DNA of 64,000 nt from Silurus meridionalis (lineage: Eukaryota; Chordata; Actinopteri; Siluriformes; Siluridae), in contig NC_060909.1 of the NCBI RefSeq assembly GCF_014805685.1, positions 3,792,292 to 3,856,291 of the forward strand, given 5' to 3'. Positions within the stretch are counted from its first letter, which is position 1; each line of letters opens with the position of its first letter. Positions 25,505 through 38,228 of this stretch are shown here, piece after piece. A program made the position numbers and the translations under genes. A model generated the notes under the pieces. The model saw only the letters and a list, made by a program, of their open reading frames with translations, was not told the origin of the DNA and searched no databases.

Positions 25505-28500
25505 TTAGAGGTGCTTCCTCAATGATGACCTCTTAACAGATTGGCGCCTAATGGATCTCTTCAGTAGTCTTCTTTTGGTTTCTAAGATAACAAGAAAATA
25601 ATATAAACTGAATGATAAAAAAAACAACAATATACAACATGCATACCCAACTACACACTGTATATACATTTGTGCATACACTTAATGGTCACTATTAGGA
25701 AACAAATGCATACCTGTTTAACTAGCCAATCATGTGTTAGCAGTACAATATATAAAATCATGCAGTTTCAGACAAAAAATGCTGTTAATTTTTATATCAA
25801 ATGAGCAAAATTGTAGACTTGACTTTAAGTGTGAGACCAAACTGCAGATTTACACACTGGGGTATACAAAGAATGGTGCAAAAATGCCATTCAAACTGTT
25901 CTGCATAATGCTGACAGGAAAGCTACAGTAACCCAAACTAGAATATGACATTTCCTGAAGAAAATGTGAGTGGTGCTTGCCGGGGGAAAACTCGACACTG
26001 GGCACGAACCTTGGCACCGGGCGTGTCATTTTTAGTGCCAACCGTGAGATGTGATCGTACTCAAAAAGAAGGTTTCAACACCACACATGCCTGTTATTGC
26101 TCTCGTTTTCCGAAGGGGCGAGGTCAGTGACGTCGTGTGACATCATAAGTTTACCCGCCATTCAAATCCTGTTGCCATGCTGAGTGTTTACATTTATGTT
26201 TTGCTTGAATTTTTTTGCTTTTTTTGCATGGTTGTGCCCACGTCGATATGGCTGAGATTCCCCAGGCTGTGCCAAGCGGTTTTTGGTGTCACACGTCCGG
26301 GTCGGAGAGAGGATAGCGACGCAGTTAGCAAATATGTTTGCATGGTGGGTGTGGCCTATGACATCATGTGACACCGAAAATTCACCCGGGGTTCAACTCC
26401 CTCACTGTGTTTCGACATATCATACGCTAATTTCTGAGTACGTTTGTTTTTTTTCCTATTTTTTACCAATGGTGGGGCGTGGCTTAAGGCGATTTCATGT
26501 GACGTCACTATATTACCCTCAGTGCAACTCTGTATACTGGGCTGAGTCTGTTGATATATCACATGTCCCCCCCCCTCCTGTATTATTGTGACCTCGCCCA
26601 CTTTGTTACCCCTACCCTCTTCCCCCATTGAGTGTCGGGTTAGAGCATGTCCCATTATGCAAGTCCACCCACCAGGCTCTTTTGTTTGATCTATGGCTAA
26701 ACGGCAGTGGGTCGGAATCCCTATTTATTTTCTATGGGGGCCGGAATGTCACGGAATTCCGAGTGGGTCTGGGGTTCGAGGGGCATATGGTTTTGACCCA
26801 CTATGCTAAATTTGCATGTCGGACGCTTGAGGGCCGAGCTGTGACACACAAGTTTTATTCCGCGTTAATTTTCTATGGGGAAATTAATTGCCCCATACTT
26901 ATTGTTACCCTGGGTATAAATGAGAAGGAGGCATATGGGCGCGGTTTGCTTGCGACCCCGGACGCGCCGGAATTTTGTCCGGAAGAAGTATCAAGATTGT
27001 AATAGTGATGCTTTTCAAACACCTATAATAATTACTCATAACCGCTATGACGAGGAGAAAAACATCACAGAATACTAAAGTGTCACAGCATAAATCCTGT
27101 TTTAATCCAACAAACACAAACAAACGGAACCCTTAACAACTATCAGCAACCACCAGCGATCACCAGCGGACTTTATATAATAATAATAATAAGTATTACT
27201 ATTATTAACTATTATTATTATTATTATTATTAATCATTAATATTATTATTAATAATAACATTGATTAATAATAATAATAACAATAATGTGTTCTGCTTTC
27301 CATTTTAGAAGCACCTTTTTTTCTCTTCGCAAAGTGTTTGCTCTGTTCACTTGGCTTGTGATATTACTAAGCCTTCTGTTTTATCTGTGTTTTTTGGAAT
27401 TCTTTTGGTTTTTTATTTCACAATTTCGACCCTGTTTGCCCAAAATATCTCTGTTTTACGCCAATACTTTAAAGTATTTCTAATTGTGTAACAATTTCTG
27501 TTCTCTTGTGTGTTTTTGCCAAAAACTTGTTTTTGTTACTGCCTCAACACTTTTGCCTGAGTCCACCTTTAAGACTGTTTGGTTTATTATCTCTAATGAC
27601 CTTTTTGATAATACAATCTTGTCCTACTTTCCATCCAACTTCTGTGAGCCTGATTTATGATGTAAAAACAGATGAAGACAACATTGGCTTCCACTACTGT
27701 CAGCCAAGATCAAGAATATGGCCACAGGCTCTCTGAAACTAGTTAAAGATCGCTCCTGAGATACCAGAGATCCTGTCCTTCTCTGACTTCTGGACTTAAC
27801 TTTTACTTCCCAATGCCCTACTTCTAAATTGAGTTTTCATAAATTGAAAACCACTCAATGACGCTGAGGGGCTCAACATCCTAAAGATACATGAGATTAT
27901 TGTGGAAAATTCCACTTTAGGGTTATAAAAATGGATTTGTGCAGTGATTCATGTAAACAGTTTGCTACAATGGCTAGCAATTTTGCACTCAAGTCTCCAT
28001 CAGAGAACAGCTGATAACCTCAACAATGAGAGAACTATACTGAATGGACATTCGGTGTCACCAAGATGATGGTGGGTTGCCTTCTGGTTCCACTTAATAT
28101 TTCATCCTAATAACATCTCAAGGTATTTTCCCTTGCAAACATCGCCACTAGCTTTCTGTACCCATTAGAGATAAAACTTACGGGGACCAATTTAGGAATA
28201 AAAATATATACCCAAGCCATTTATTTCATTTAAGATTATTTATCCATTGTAAAAAGAAATGTACAAATACAATTTAAATAAAACTCAATTGTATTAGAAA
28301 AATACCAAGAGATGTTTATTAATGCTTGAACTCTATTCTGCTACATGATTGGATGATTGGATGACAACATTAATATGCAAGTTTATATGGTTCCTAATAA
28401 AGTGGACAGTGAGTGTATGACAATATATATATAAGACATGACTTTAGAATGAATCTGGTCATAGAAACCGTTTTCCTACTCGGTAAACGTGTCACTTACG

Positions 28501-31500
28501 GGGTATGCATTCCACCTTTGGCTCTTGCCAGTGTCCATCTGCCATGCAGCGGACCACAGGTGGATGGCGCTGCCTGAAGCCATCATGGCACTGATATCTA
28601 ATTATTGAGTTGACCTGATAGCGCTCCTTCTTAGTCCCAAACCACCGAGCATTCTTCACTTCAGGAGGCTGGCCACATGTTACTGAGAAAAAGAAACACA
28701 ATGTAAATGCTAATTACACTCGACTAAGATATGATCTAGATGATTTAAATTTTAATGACACCATACCTGGGCCAATTTTGCATGTGAATGGTAGATGGTA
28801 GTTGCAAGGTACGTCATTCCACTGACCGTATTCATGCCAGATCATTACCACACAATCCTCACCAGAATTGAAATAATTATCTGGCTGATTAGGCCTCCAG
28901 TTCTCATATTGCTGGGACAAAAATTACAATAAAAAATGACCTTGGATGAAAATGACGCTAATTTCTATTAGCAGTATAAACCGAACAGACTTACCATTGG
29001 GGTTCCATCTGTCCACTGGAAGTCATTTTGTAAAGTCTTATCATTTAGGCCGATCCATTGGTAATCCTGTGCATTGCCTTAAAAAAAAAAAAGACACTCG
29101 GTTATAATGGTGAAGATCCAGTCACATACAAACATAATGTGTCAATTATTGTTTCTCACCGTTAACAAATGCTTGTTCCTCCGGGTTGGTGATGCTGACC
29201 AGGTGAGCTCCAAGACTTCGGCAGTGTTGTTCAGCCTCCTCCCACATGGTTCTCTCAGAGAAGTGTAAGTAACAGTTACCCTGAAACTTAGTCCAGCCCT
29301 CCTCACATGTTTCTGTGTCTGCAGTTATATATAAGCATAGTGGAGGTCACACTTTATTCCAGTGAGTTGCAATAACCTGGTACGCACTGGGCTGGATATA
29401 AACACTTGCATAACATTTCAGCTGAGAAGACAAAGGATTATTAGATGAACAATTTAACTTGAAGTTTGTCGACACTTGTTATGAGAAACGTGTAGCATTT
29501 CCTACAAATCCTGTATTCATAATGCATTATAAAAGCATTTATAATGTGTTACGTAACATAATTAGCACATTGTAGTGCATAAAATTATAGTCTGCATATT
29601 AACAGCTATAGTCACATGCATAACACTTTTAAGGCAATAGTACATTGGTTTATAATATAATACGCATGTAACATCCGTTCATTAATAATAATATACGCAT
29701 GAACAAAATCCTGCAATATTATATATTATAGTTGTTTTTAGTGTTATAGTGCATAAGGATATATATGTATATAACGCTCTTGAGAACTGATATCATGATT
29801 TAAACTTTCAGTAAACACTCATTGGAAAACAAATGCCTTATAGTTGCTTAGAAATGAGAATAGTAAGGAAGAAAAAATATTAAATATTAATGCTGCAAGC
29901 AGTGTTTTCCAGGGCCAAGCAGTGAGCCACGCATTCACAGATGTGCTACAATTGTTGGTGGAGGTAAGCAGAGTCTTAACTCTAGACATCAGATTTGTTA
30001 ACTCATTATAGGGTAAACCATTTTGCATATTCAAATTATTTTTGAAACATTAGCAGGGGTGGAAAGAGTAATAAAACATTCTACTAAAGTTAAAGTTACT
30101 GGTCTAAAAATCTACTTAAGTAAAAGTAAAAATTAGCTCATTTAAAATTTATCTTTATTTTTTAACAGTGGGGGGTTCTAGTGTAGTTCAAACATGATAA
30201 GGAGATATAAATGGACACTTTCAGGACACTTTCATGGACACTTTCAAGGACAATTACTAAATCACTTTAATTTCTACTGTCAATATCTGCTATGCGCATC
30301 CATGTATATGCATATACTTTAATATTTTCACATATATTTTCATATATTTTATGCAGTTTTTACTTTTTATTTATCGACCTTTTTTTCTGTTTTTATTTTT
30401 ATCCTTAAATTCTATTCCTTTTTATGCTTAAATGCCGGACAGACGTAAAAAGCATTTCACTGCATGTCGTTCTCTGTATGTATGTGTATGTGACAAATAC
30501 AATTTGATTGAATTTTGAAATCTCAACCTATTTGTACAAATAAAAAGTATGAATAAATAAAAAAACACATAAAACACTACAATCCATGACTTGAGTCTAA
30601 CGTGAATTATGCCCTTTGGCAGCAAAAAAAATTCCTGTTATAATGTAATTTATAAAAATGAGAAAAATCGCAAATGCTGATTCAGAATTCAGACAGTGAC
30701 CGCACGCATTGAACATTTCGTTTTGACGGTACAGTGCAACCTTGAGACTCCTGGGGGTTACGTTGTATGACCCCTCGCGAGTAACAAAAGATCGCAAGGT
30801 TTTGACTCTACTTTTAATGGTTCCTTTTTCAATGATAATTGTACATGTACTGTACTGTAAACCCAACAAGAATTGTGAATTACTTATCATAAATGTTTTA
30901 TTTACTACTTTTAATAAATAAAACAATAATTAATAGTTTTTCAAAAATTTTAACATTTGAACTTGCAGATATTTAGCAAATTACTCTCAGTCCGGTTCCA
31001 AATAAAAAGTCGCGAACTATCGAGGTCGCGAGTGTCAATGTCGCGAGTATCGACATTCCACTGTATTTCGCTTTCAGCTGGGTCTCCATCACTGAGGTTA
31101 TGCAGTCTCCATCTTGTTCATTTCCATCATTTTTTCTCGTGAGTTTAGCACAACTGCTCTCCGTCTATCGATCAATCAGCGCAGTCATTTCGGGGGCGAA
31201 ATTTTTATCCCCTTGCATATTTTCTATTTCTTTTTACGCAGTAACAGATATGATTTAAAATGTATATGAGTACAATTCACTAGAAGTACAAACAAAAACC
31301 TAGTTCAAATTAAAGTAGATTATAATAACTACTTTAAAAAGTAGAATGTGAGTAAATATAATTCGTTACTTTTCAGCTCTGGACATTTGTGAGGCTGACT
31401 CTGGTGATGGCATTTGCAAAACTGGGCAAGATCTGGTGAAGTCACTCTCAGCTCAACCCAAGAAATCCAGAGATACCAGACTTTGACCTAAATTTAGCCC

Positions 31501-34500
31501 AATGGTGGCCAAATTTGATCAGTGTGTTATTTAGACCCTCACCAATTAGTGCACCACATTTTAACTGGATAGTTCTTTGGGTTTCAGTATAAACCCTAAC
31601 CAGAATAAGAACAAAAGTTGCTTGTCCTCTAATAAATATGACATTATCAGTGTCTGTGATGAGGTAGCAGCCTCATATGATCAACATAGAATCAGAAAGA
31701 ATAGCAACATGATCATAAAGAAAACAGAAAATCTAGCACAGAGAATCATAAAATTGTATTATAATGACATTTTGTGTTATAGAAGTATCTGTGAACAGTT
31801 ATATGTGTAAATGCCCAGTATTTATAAGTAAGTGGGTTTTTGTGTTTGAAATGCAACACATTGTGAATACATTTTTAATGCAATATGAATATATTAGGAT
31901 GTGTTATTATAGAATATATAGAATTGGAAGAAAGTCTGTGACAAAATACACCCTAAGGATATGAATACCTCTTTGTTCATCCACACATGCTGTACGAAGT
32001 ACATTCATTTCTATATGTAGTCCGGAATAAACAGGCAAAACGTAGAGGACAAAAACAGTCTGGTGCTAGGCACAAATGGAAAACATAAACAGCACTGGCC
32101 CGGTGTTATTATTTCCCTACCTGCTTGCGTCACTCAGGAACATCTGTTTTCCCCAAGTGCTTTTTCATACTGACCATTAAATGATCAACTTCTTCCTTTA
32201 CAGCACCCTTTCCACTAGCACAGTTTTCATCCCAACCACTTGACACCGTTTTGCAAAAAAACATGAATGGCTAGTTTTATAATTTTACATAAGCATGTTC
32301 CAGCACACTGATGACACACAAAACAACAGCTAGTGCTTCCAGAGCACTGAGACTGCCTTTAGTGGTATCAGGTTTGGTTGTTTTTGAGAGATTGTTAGTA
32401 GAATTAGCTGAAGCCAACCTCGTACCGATCTCACAGCGATCCCCTCCATAGCTGGGCAGGCATAAGCATTTGAAAGCATCCTGTACCTCCACACACGTAG
32501 CTCCATTGGCACAAGGGTTTGAATGGCACACATCAACCTCTGAAAATAAAGGTTCTGCGGTTAAGACTGGGAACTATAAAGAGACCCTTGAGCTAGGTCA
32601 CGCCAAGGTAGAACACGGCCGCTGATCAAATCTGGAACCATGAACTATGCAACATGTTTATATGGCCATTGCAAATCAATAAACCACCAATTCGCCAAAT
32701 GGTTTGGGAGAAAATGTTTTTTTTTAGCATCGTTGTTTGAATGATTGAAATAAATTTAGTGGAATCCCTTGTGATTCAAAATGAATGGATTTTTTTTTAC
32801 ATATAGCTTATAAAGTGCTGCATCAGGTCATGGTACAGATTTATATCAAGTAGAAGGAAAAGTAGAGGCATGTACCAGGTGTTAACAGGCGTGTAGCAGG
32901 CTGGAAAATGGAGTGATGATTAAGCCATACTTGAGTAAAGGCAGAGCTGAACAAAAACAACACATGGGTGCACAATCAATGAATTGAATTTATAACTGGT
33001 AGGTCCTGTAAATAGATCAGGTAGAATCAGATATCGTCACACACATGCCAAACAACCTGTGAAATCGGAGGAAGCCAATCAGGCACAAGCAAATGGACAA
33101 AAAAGACACACACACACACACAAACACAAACACAAACACACACACACCGATAGGGAACGATGACAGGGAAAGACAGGAGTGTTCCATTACTAAGAGAGAA
33201 CACTTAAACAAAAAACAGGTAATGGGAATAAGATCATTGTGACAGAGATGCACACAACAGAATGTCTAACATCAAATTAAACTCAAATGCCATATTAAAA
33301 TGCATGTTTGACACTTTAAATACAAGTTATAGCCAGATTAAATGACTCACCAAAGTGGCACTCTTCCGCCGGCACCCCAGGTGGACAGTGGCATACGCCA
33401 ACCCCGTCCTGCACAGAACACGCAGCAGCACCACAGGGATTTGGATGACATGGGTCCACAGCAGCTACAAAATGGATATAGACAGCAGGAAAACGAAATG
33501 AAACATTTGAACTAGTGAAACAAAATATTACCTCATGTTTAGCTCATGATTCGTTTGGTTTAGTATATTGGACAATCCTTTCCGATTACTGTATTCTTGT
33601 TTTGCTAGCATCTCTAATTACTAGCTTACCTTTCTCGATGGCTGGGATCTCTATGACAGTCGGAGTCTGCATTGAAAAGGCAGGGTCGGTAGTGGTGCCG
33701 GTCGTAGATGTTGGAGTCACAGAATTATAATTCCAGGAGGATTTAGCAGCATTCGACAAGATTTCCTGTGGCAGTTCACTGTTACTAAGCAGCCCTGAGG
33801 GAACTTGAACTGTTGGCTCATCAGTTAAATGAACCTGATCTTCACTAGGGATGGATGTGGGATGGTGTTCTTCTGTTGACATAGTAGTATAGTGGTGCCC
33901 ACTACTCAAAGATAGTTCACTCTCTCTCCCGCTGTGCTCGACCGGTCCTTTTCTGAGCTCCTGGTTTTGCGTGGACTTTGAAGGAACTTCCACCAAGCTC
34001 TCATCAGTAAATGAAATAATTTCTCCACTAGCTGATGCTTCAGATGTGTCCCCTGATGAAAGACCAGAGACTTCATCGAAATCACCGCTCCCTTCTCCTG
34101 ATCCATATGTCAAAGTTCCAGAGGCTTCTTGTTCTGTACTGTATAGGTCTATGAGATCAGTAAGACCTGACTTTAAAAAGGTGATGTCAGGAAATCCTGA
34201 ACCACTTCCAGAGCCGCTTAAATCAGCACTTCCACTCACACCGGAGCCACTTGAACCAGACCCCTGTTGAGCTCCAGAGCCACTGAAATACATTTGACTA
34301 CCACCCAGCTCTTGAGCTGTAAGGGTTGAAGCAGTGGATACGTCCATCCACTGGCCTTTCACCATCATTATTCCACTGCCACTAATTCCAGAGAAACCAC
34401 TATCATCTCCAGAAGACATTACACCTGATGGCAAACCACTGAATCCAGAGAATTCCCCACTAGAATCAAGACCTGAAGAAATCCCAGAGGTTTCCCCTCT

Positions 34501-37500
34501 ACTGCTTTCTCCAAAAATGCTAAATATATCTGTCGTAGACCCACTCTCCCCTGAACCAAAACTTGAACCACTTCCTGACCCAGACCCATCCCCATCCCCA
34601 CTGAAGAAGCCAGAACCAAGACCTGACATGAAAGTGAGGATCTCTGTACTGCCCTCCCCAGCTTCCTGAGGTGTCCCTGAAGCTGATCCATCACCAGAAA
34701 TTATTGTGTCTTTTCCTGAGAAAGTCACACTTATGCCTAAATCACTAAGGCCTGAGCCAGACATGTCTCCGCTTTGCCCAGATCCTGAAAAATCACATCC
34801 TATGGCTGATGAACCACTTGGCAGTTCAAATCCTGAAAATTCTCCTCCTAAACCTGAAAACCTACTTGGCAGTACAGATCCTGAAGGTTCTCCTTCTAAA
34901 CCAGAGGATGCAGATGGCAGTCCAGATCCTGAAATTTCTTCTAAACCTGAAAATTCAGATGGCAGCCCAGATCCTAAAAGTTCTCCTCCTAAACCTGAAA
35001 ACCCAGATGGCCATCCAGATCCTGAAAGTTCTCCTCCTAAGCCTGAAGCTCCAGATGGCAGTCCAGATCCTGAAAGTTCCCCTCCAAAACCTGAAGACCC
35101 AGATGGCAGTCCAGATCCCGAAAGTTCCCCTCCAAAACCTGAAGACCCAGATGGAAGTCCAGATCCTGAAAGTTCCCCTCCAAAACCTGAAGACCCAGAT
35201 GGAAGTCCAGATCCTGAAAGTTCCCCTCCAAAACCTGAAGACCCAGATGGCAGTCCAGATCCCGAAAGTTCTCTTCCAAAACCTGAAGACCCAGATGGCA
35301 GTCCAGATCCCGAAAGTTCCCCTCCAAAACCTGAAGACCCAGATGGCAGTCCAGATCCTGAAAGTTCCCCTCCAAAACCTGAAGACCCAGATGACAGTCC
35401 AGATCCTGAAAATTCTCCTCCAAAGCCTGAAGACCCAGATGACAGTCCAGATCCTGAAAGTTCTCCTCCAATACCCGAAGACCCAGACGGAAGTCCAGAT
35501 CCTGAAAGTTCTCCACTAAAACCTGAAGACCCAGATGGCAGTCCAGATCCTGAAAATTCTCCTCCAATACCCGAAGACCCAGACGGAAGTCCAGATCCTG
35601 AAGGTTCTCCACTAAAACCTGAAGACCCAGATGGAAATCCAGATCCTGTAAGGTCTCCACTAAAACCTGAAGACCCAGATGGAAGTCCAGATCCTGAAAG
35701 TTCTCCACTAAAACCTGAGGACCCAGATGGAAGTCCAGATCCTGAAAGTTCTCTTCCTAAATCTGATGACCCACTAGGCTGCTCCTCACTTCCACTAGCT
35801 GATACATCACCAGAAAAACCACTGCCCCCAGATGGCAGGCCTGCAGAACCAGAACCAGAGATGTCCATGGGAATGGATGAAGTGAAGGTGTGGTTCACTA
35901 TGAAAGTGGAAGAATGGGGATTAACAGTGTTTATAACCAAATATTAAAAATCTTAGGCTTAATTTTGTAGATGCAGACAATATAATCAATTACCAGCCAT
36001 GGAAAGATCAGTTATTGTGGTCAGGTTCACCAAGTCCTCTTCAATATGTGTCATATTATATTCATTCTCATACAAATTTAATTGGAGATCAACTGTGAAA
36101 TAATAAAAATAAGTATCAGTATACATTTATATATAAAACTTGTGACAATTCCTCTACAGTATTTATGTTGTAAGTACTATATAAATGTTATATACCTTGC
36201 AAGCAGTAGGCATCAAATTTGGAGTGAAGATCAGGATATTCAGTCTGGTTGGGAAACTTGAAGACAGTATGAACTCCATGCTTCCCTCCTCCACACTGAG
36301 GTCTTGGATTATTAATGGGATAGCGGACACTGCGGTCGATGAGCCAGCCAGGACGACACTTATCAAAGCCTAGTTTCCAGGCCACATACAGATCAGCTGT
36401 GGAGGCCAAGGAGGCATTCTGGGACTGGCAAGAAGCCACTGCTTCATCATATGTGAAACCCCCAGAGGAACTCACATGAAAAACATTCCCTGAAAAAATA
36501 AAATAGTGAAATATATCTTTTTTTGGCTTACATTCTTATGTATTAAGTACATTTTTAGTTAAAACTCAACTAAATGCTTTTTTTTTTTCTAGTTACCCTG
36601 GTGTTTTATTAAAAATAAATAAATAAATACATTAAATGTATCAACACATTAATTTTTTTATTGCATTATAAAGACAAACAAACCATCTGTATAAAATAAA
36701 TAAATTAATTAATTAATTAATCAATTCATTTAGTCCACACAGTACATTTGTAATATCATAACATTTTTTTAACCAAAAATACAAATACAAACATCAATAA
36801 TAAATGTAATTAAATGTAACTAATAAGGTCCAGAAGTAAAAAACAAACAAACAAAAAAAATTAATAAAAAGTAAATATGTGAATTGTCAGTCAATAGGGT
36901 CATACAGTGGTGAGAAGTCAAGAAAAGGGGTCCAAATATGGTTAAGGGTTGTGGGTTTTTTGCATAACAATATATTTTTTCTTTTTTTACAATACTGTAG
37001 GTTTATTAAACCAGTGTTTTCGTTCTGGAGGGGTTTCCAATTTCCAGTTTTATAATATAATTTTTTTCTGTAACAGCATTTCTGATTCAAACCAAATCTA
37101 ATTTGTCTTCAAAGTTGTTAAAATATTGAAGCTGGATCCTTTATACCTCTTGGTTTGTCCATGTAACAGTATACATCATAGTGCTCATCAGCAGATTGTA
37201 CACCGTAAGACCTCACACCAGGCAAATGTTCCAAATCACCAGTGCATCTCTCTCGTGTATGTACAATAGGATACCTAATTTGTGTAAGAAATAAAAAAAA
37301 AACAATGCATGTACAACACAGTAATAACTAACATTAAATTAACTTGTTTCTGTTGATGCATTTTTTTATACTAATAAATGTCATAATAACTGAAAGGTAT
37401 CATTGTAAGCTACCTAACAGTCTGGTCAGCCAGCCAGCCTGCATCACAATGGTGATAGCCTGCTTCATAGGCAGCCTGTAACTGCTGAGGACTAGCAATC

Positions 37501-38194
37501 ACTGCACCAATATCCTGGCAGGCTAACTGAGCGTCGGCAAATGTGAAAGCATAGCGACTCTGGCGTAGCCTGTAGTGGAAGACAATACCTGGATGGAAGA
37601 GACATGAAACAACTACTGAAACCCTATTATAATTGTTGAGTGTTTTTATAATATATATCAGGAATGTGCATTTCCATAACTGATATAGTTCGACTTTTTA
37701 GTTTGACTTTTATTTCTGTGGTTCAGACAGACAACAAATTATCAATTTACCTAAGTGAATTTACCTTCTGACTTCTAACGCAAGAGTCTTTCACAAACAC
37801 GCCTTTGTAGTGCAAAAAAAAGAAAAACGGACAAATGGAAATAAAACCAGACATTCGTTTCCTGTTTTGTCTCCAGGAAGATGCAGCTCTACCTCTGCCA
37901 TGTTAATCTGTATTTTATGTAACTCTCAGGAGACGCCTCGATCACTGAAGTGTTGTGATACGTCATATTTACGTAGCAGCAATGGTGCTGAGAGAACGCC
38001 CGTGAGAAACAGTTTAGCGAGGAGAAATCAATCTATGTTTTAAATATTGGTCACATATAATTGGTGACTTTCTAAATAATACAAGTTTAACACCTACTAA
38101 CTATTGCATATGAATAAATTGTTTTTTTATCAATGCGAATATGCAAATGCAATGCAAATATATACTGTATATGACATTAAAATAAATAAAAATT

Positions 38195-38228
<34 letters not shown>

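Noticed and set aside
26283..27002. Open frames in the GC-rich repeat block
   Set aside because: Longer frames are expected from the higher GC content; no conserved domain was seen.
34706..35947. 413-codon plus-strand open frame rich in Pro, Asp, Glu and Lys
   Set aside because: It is the antisense of the acan CS exon. The 48-bp unit is a multiple of three and keeps several frames open at once; there are no splice or start signals and no family match.
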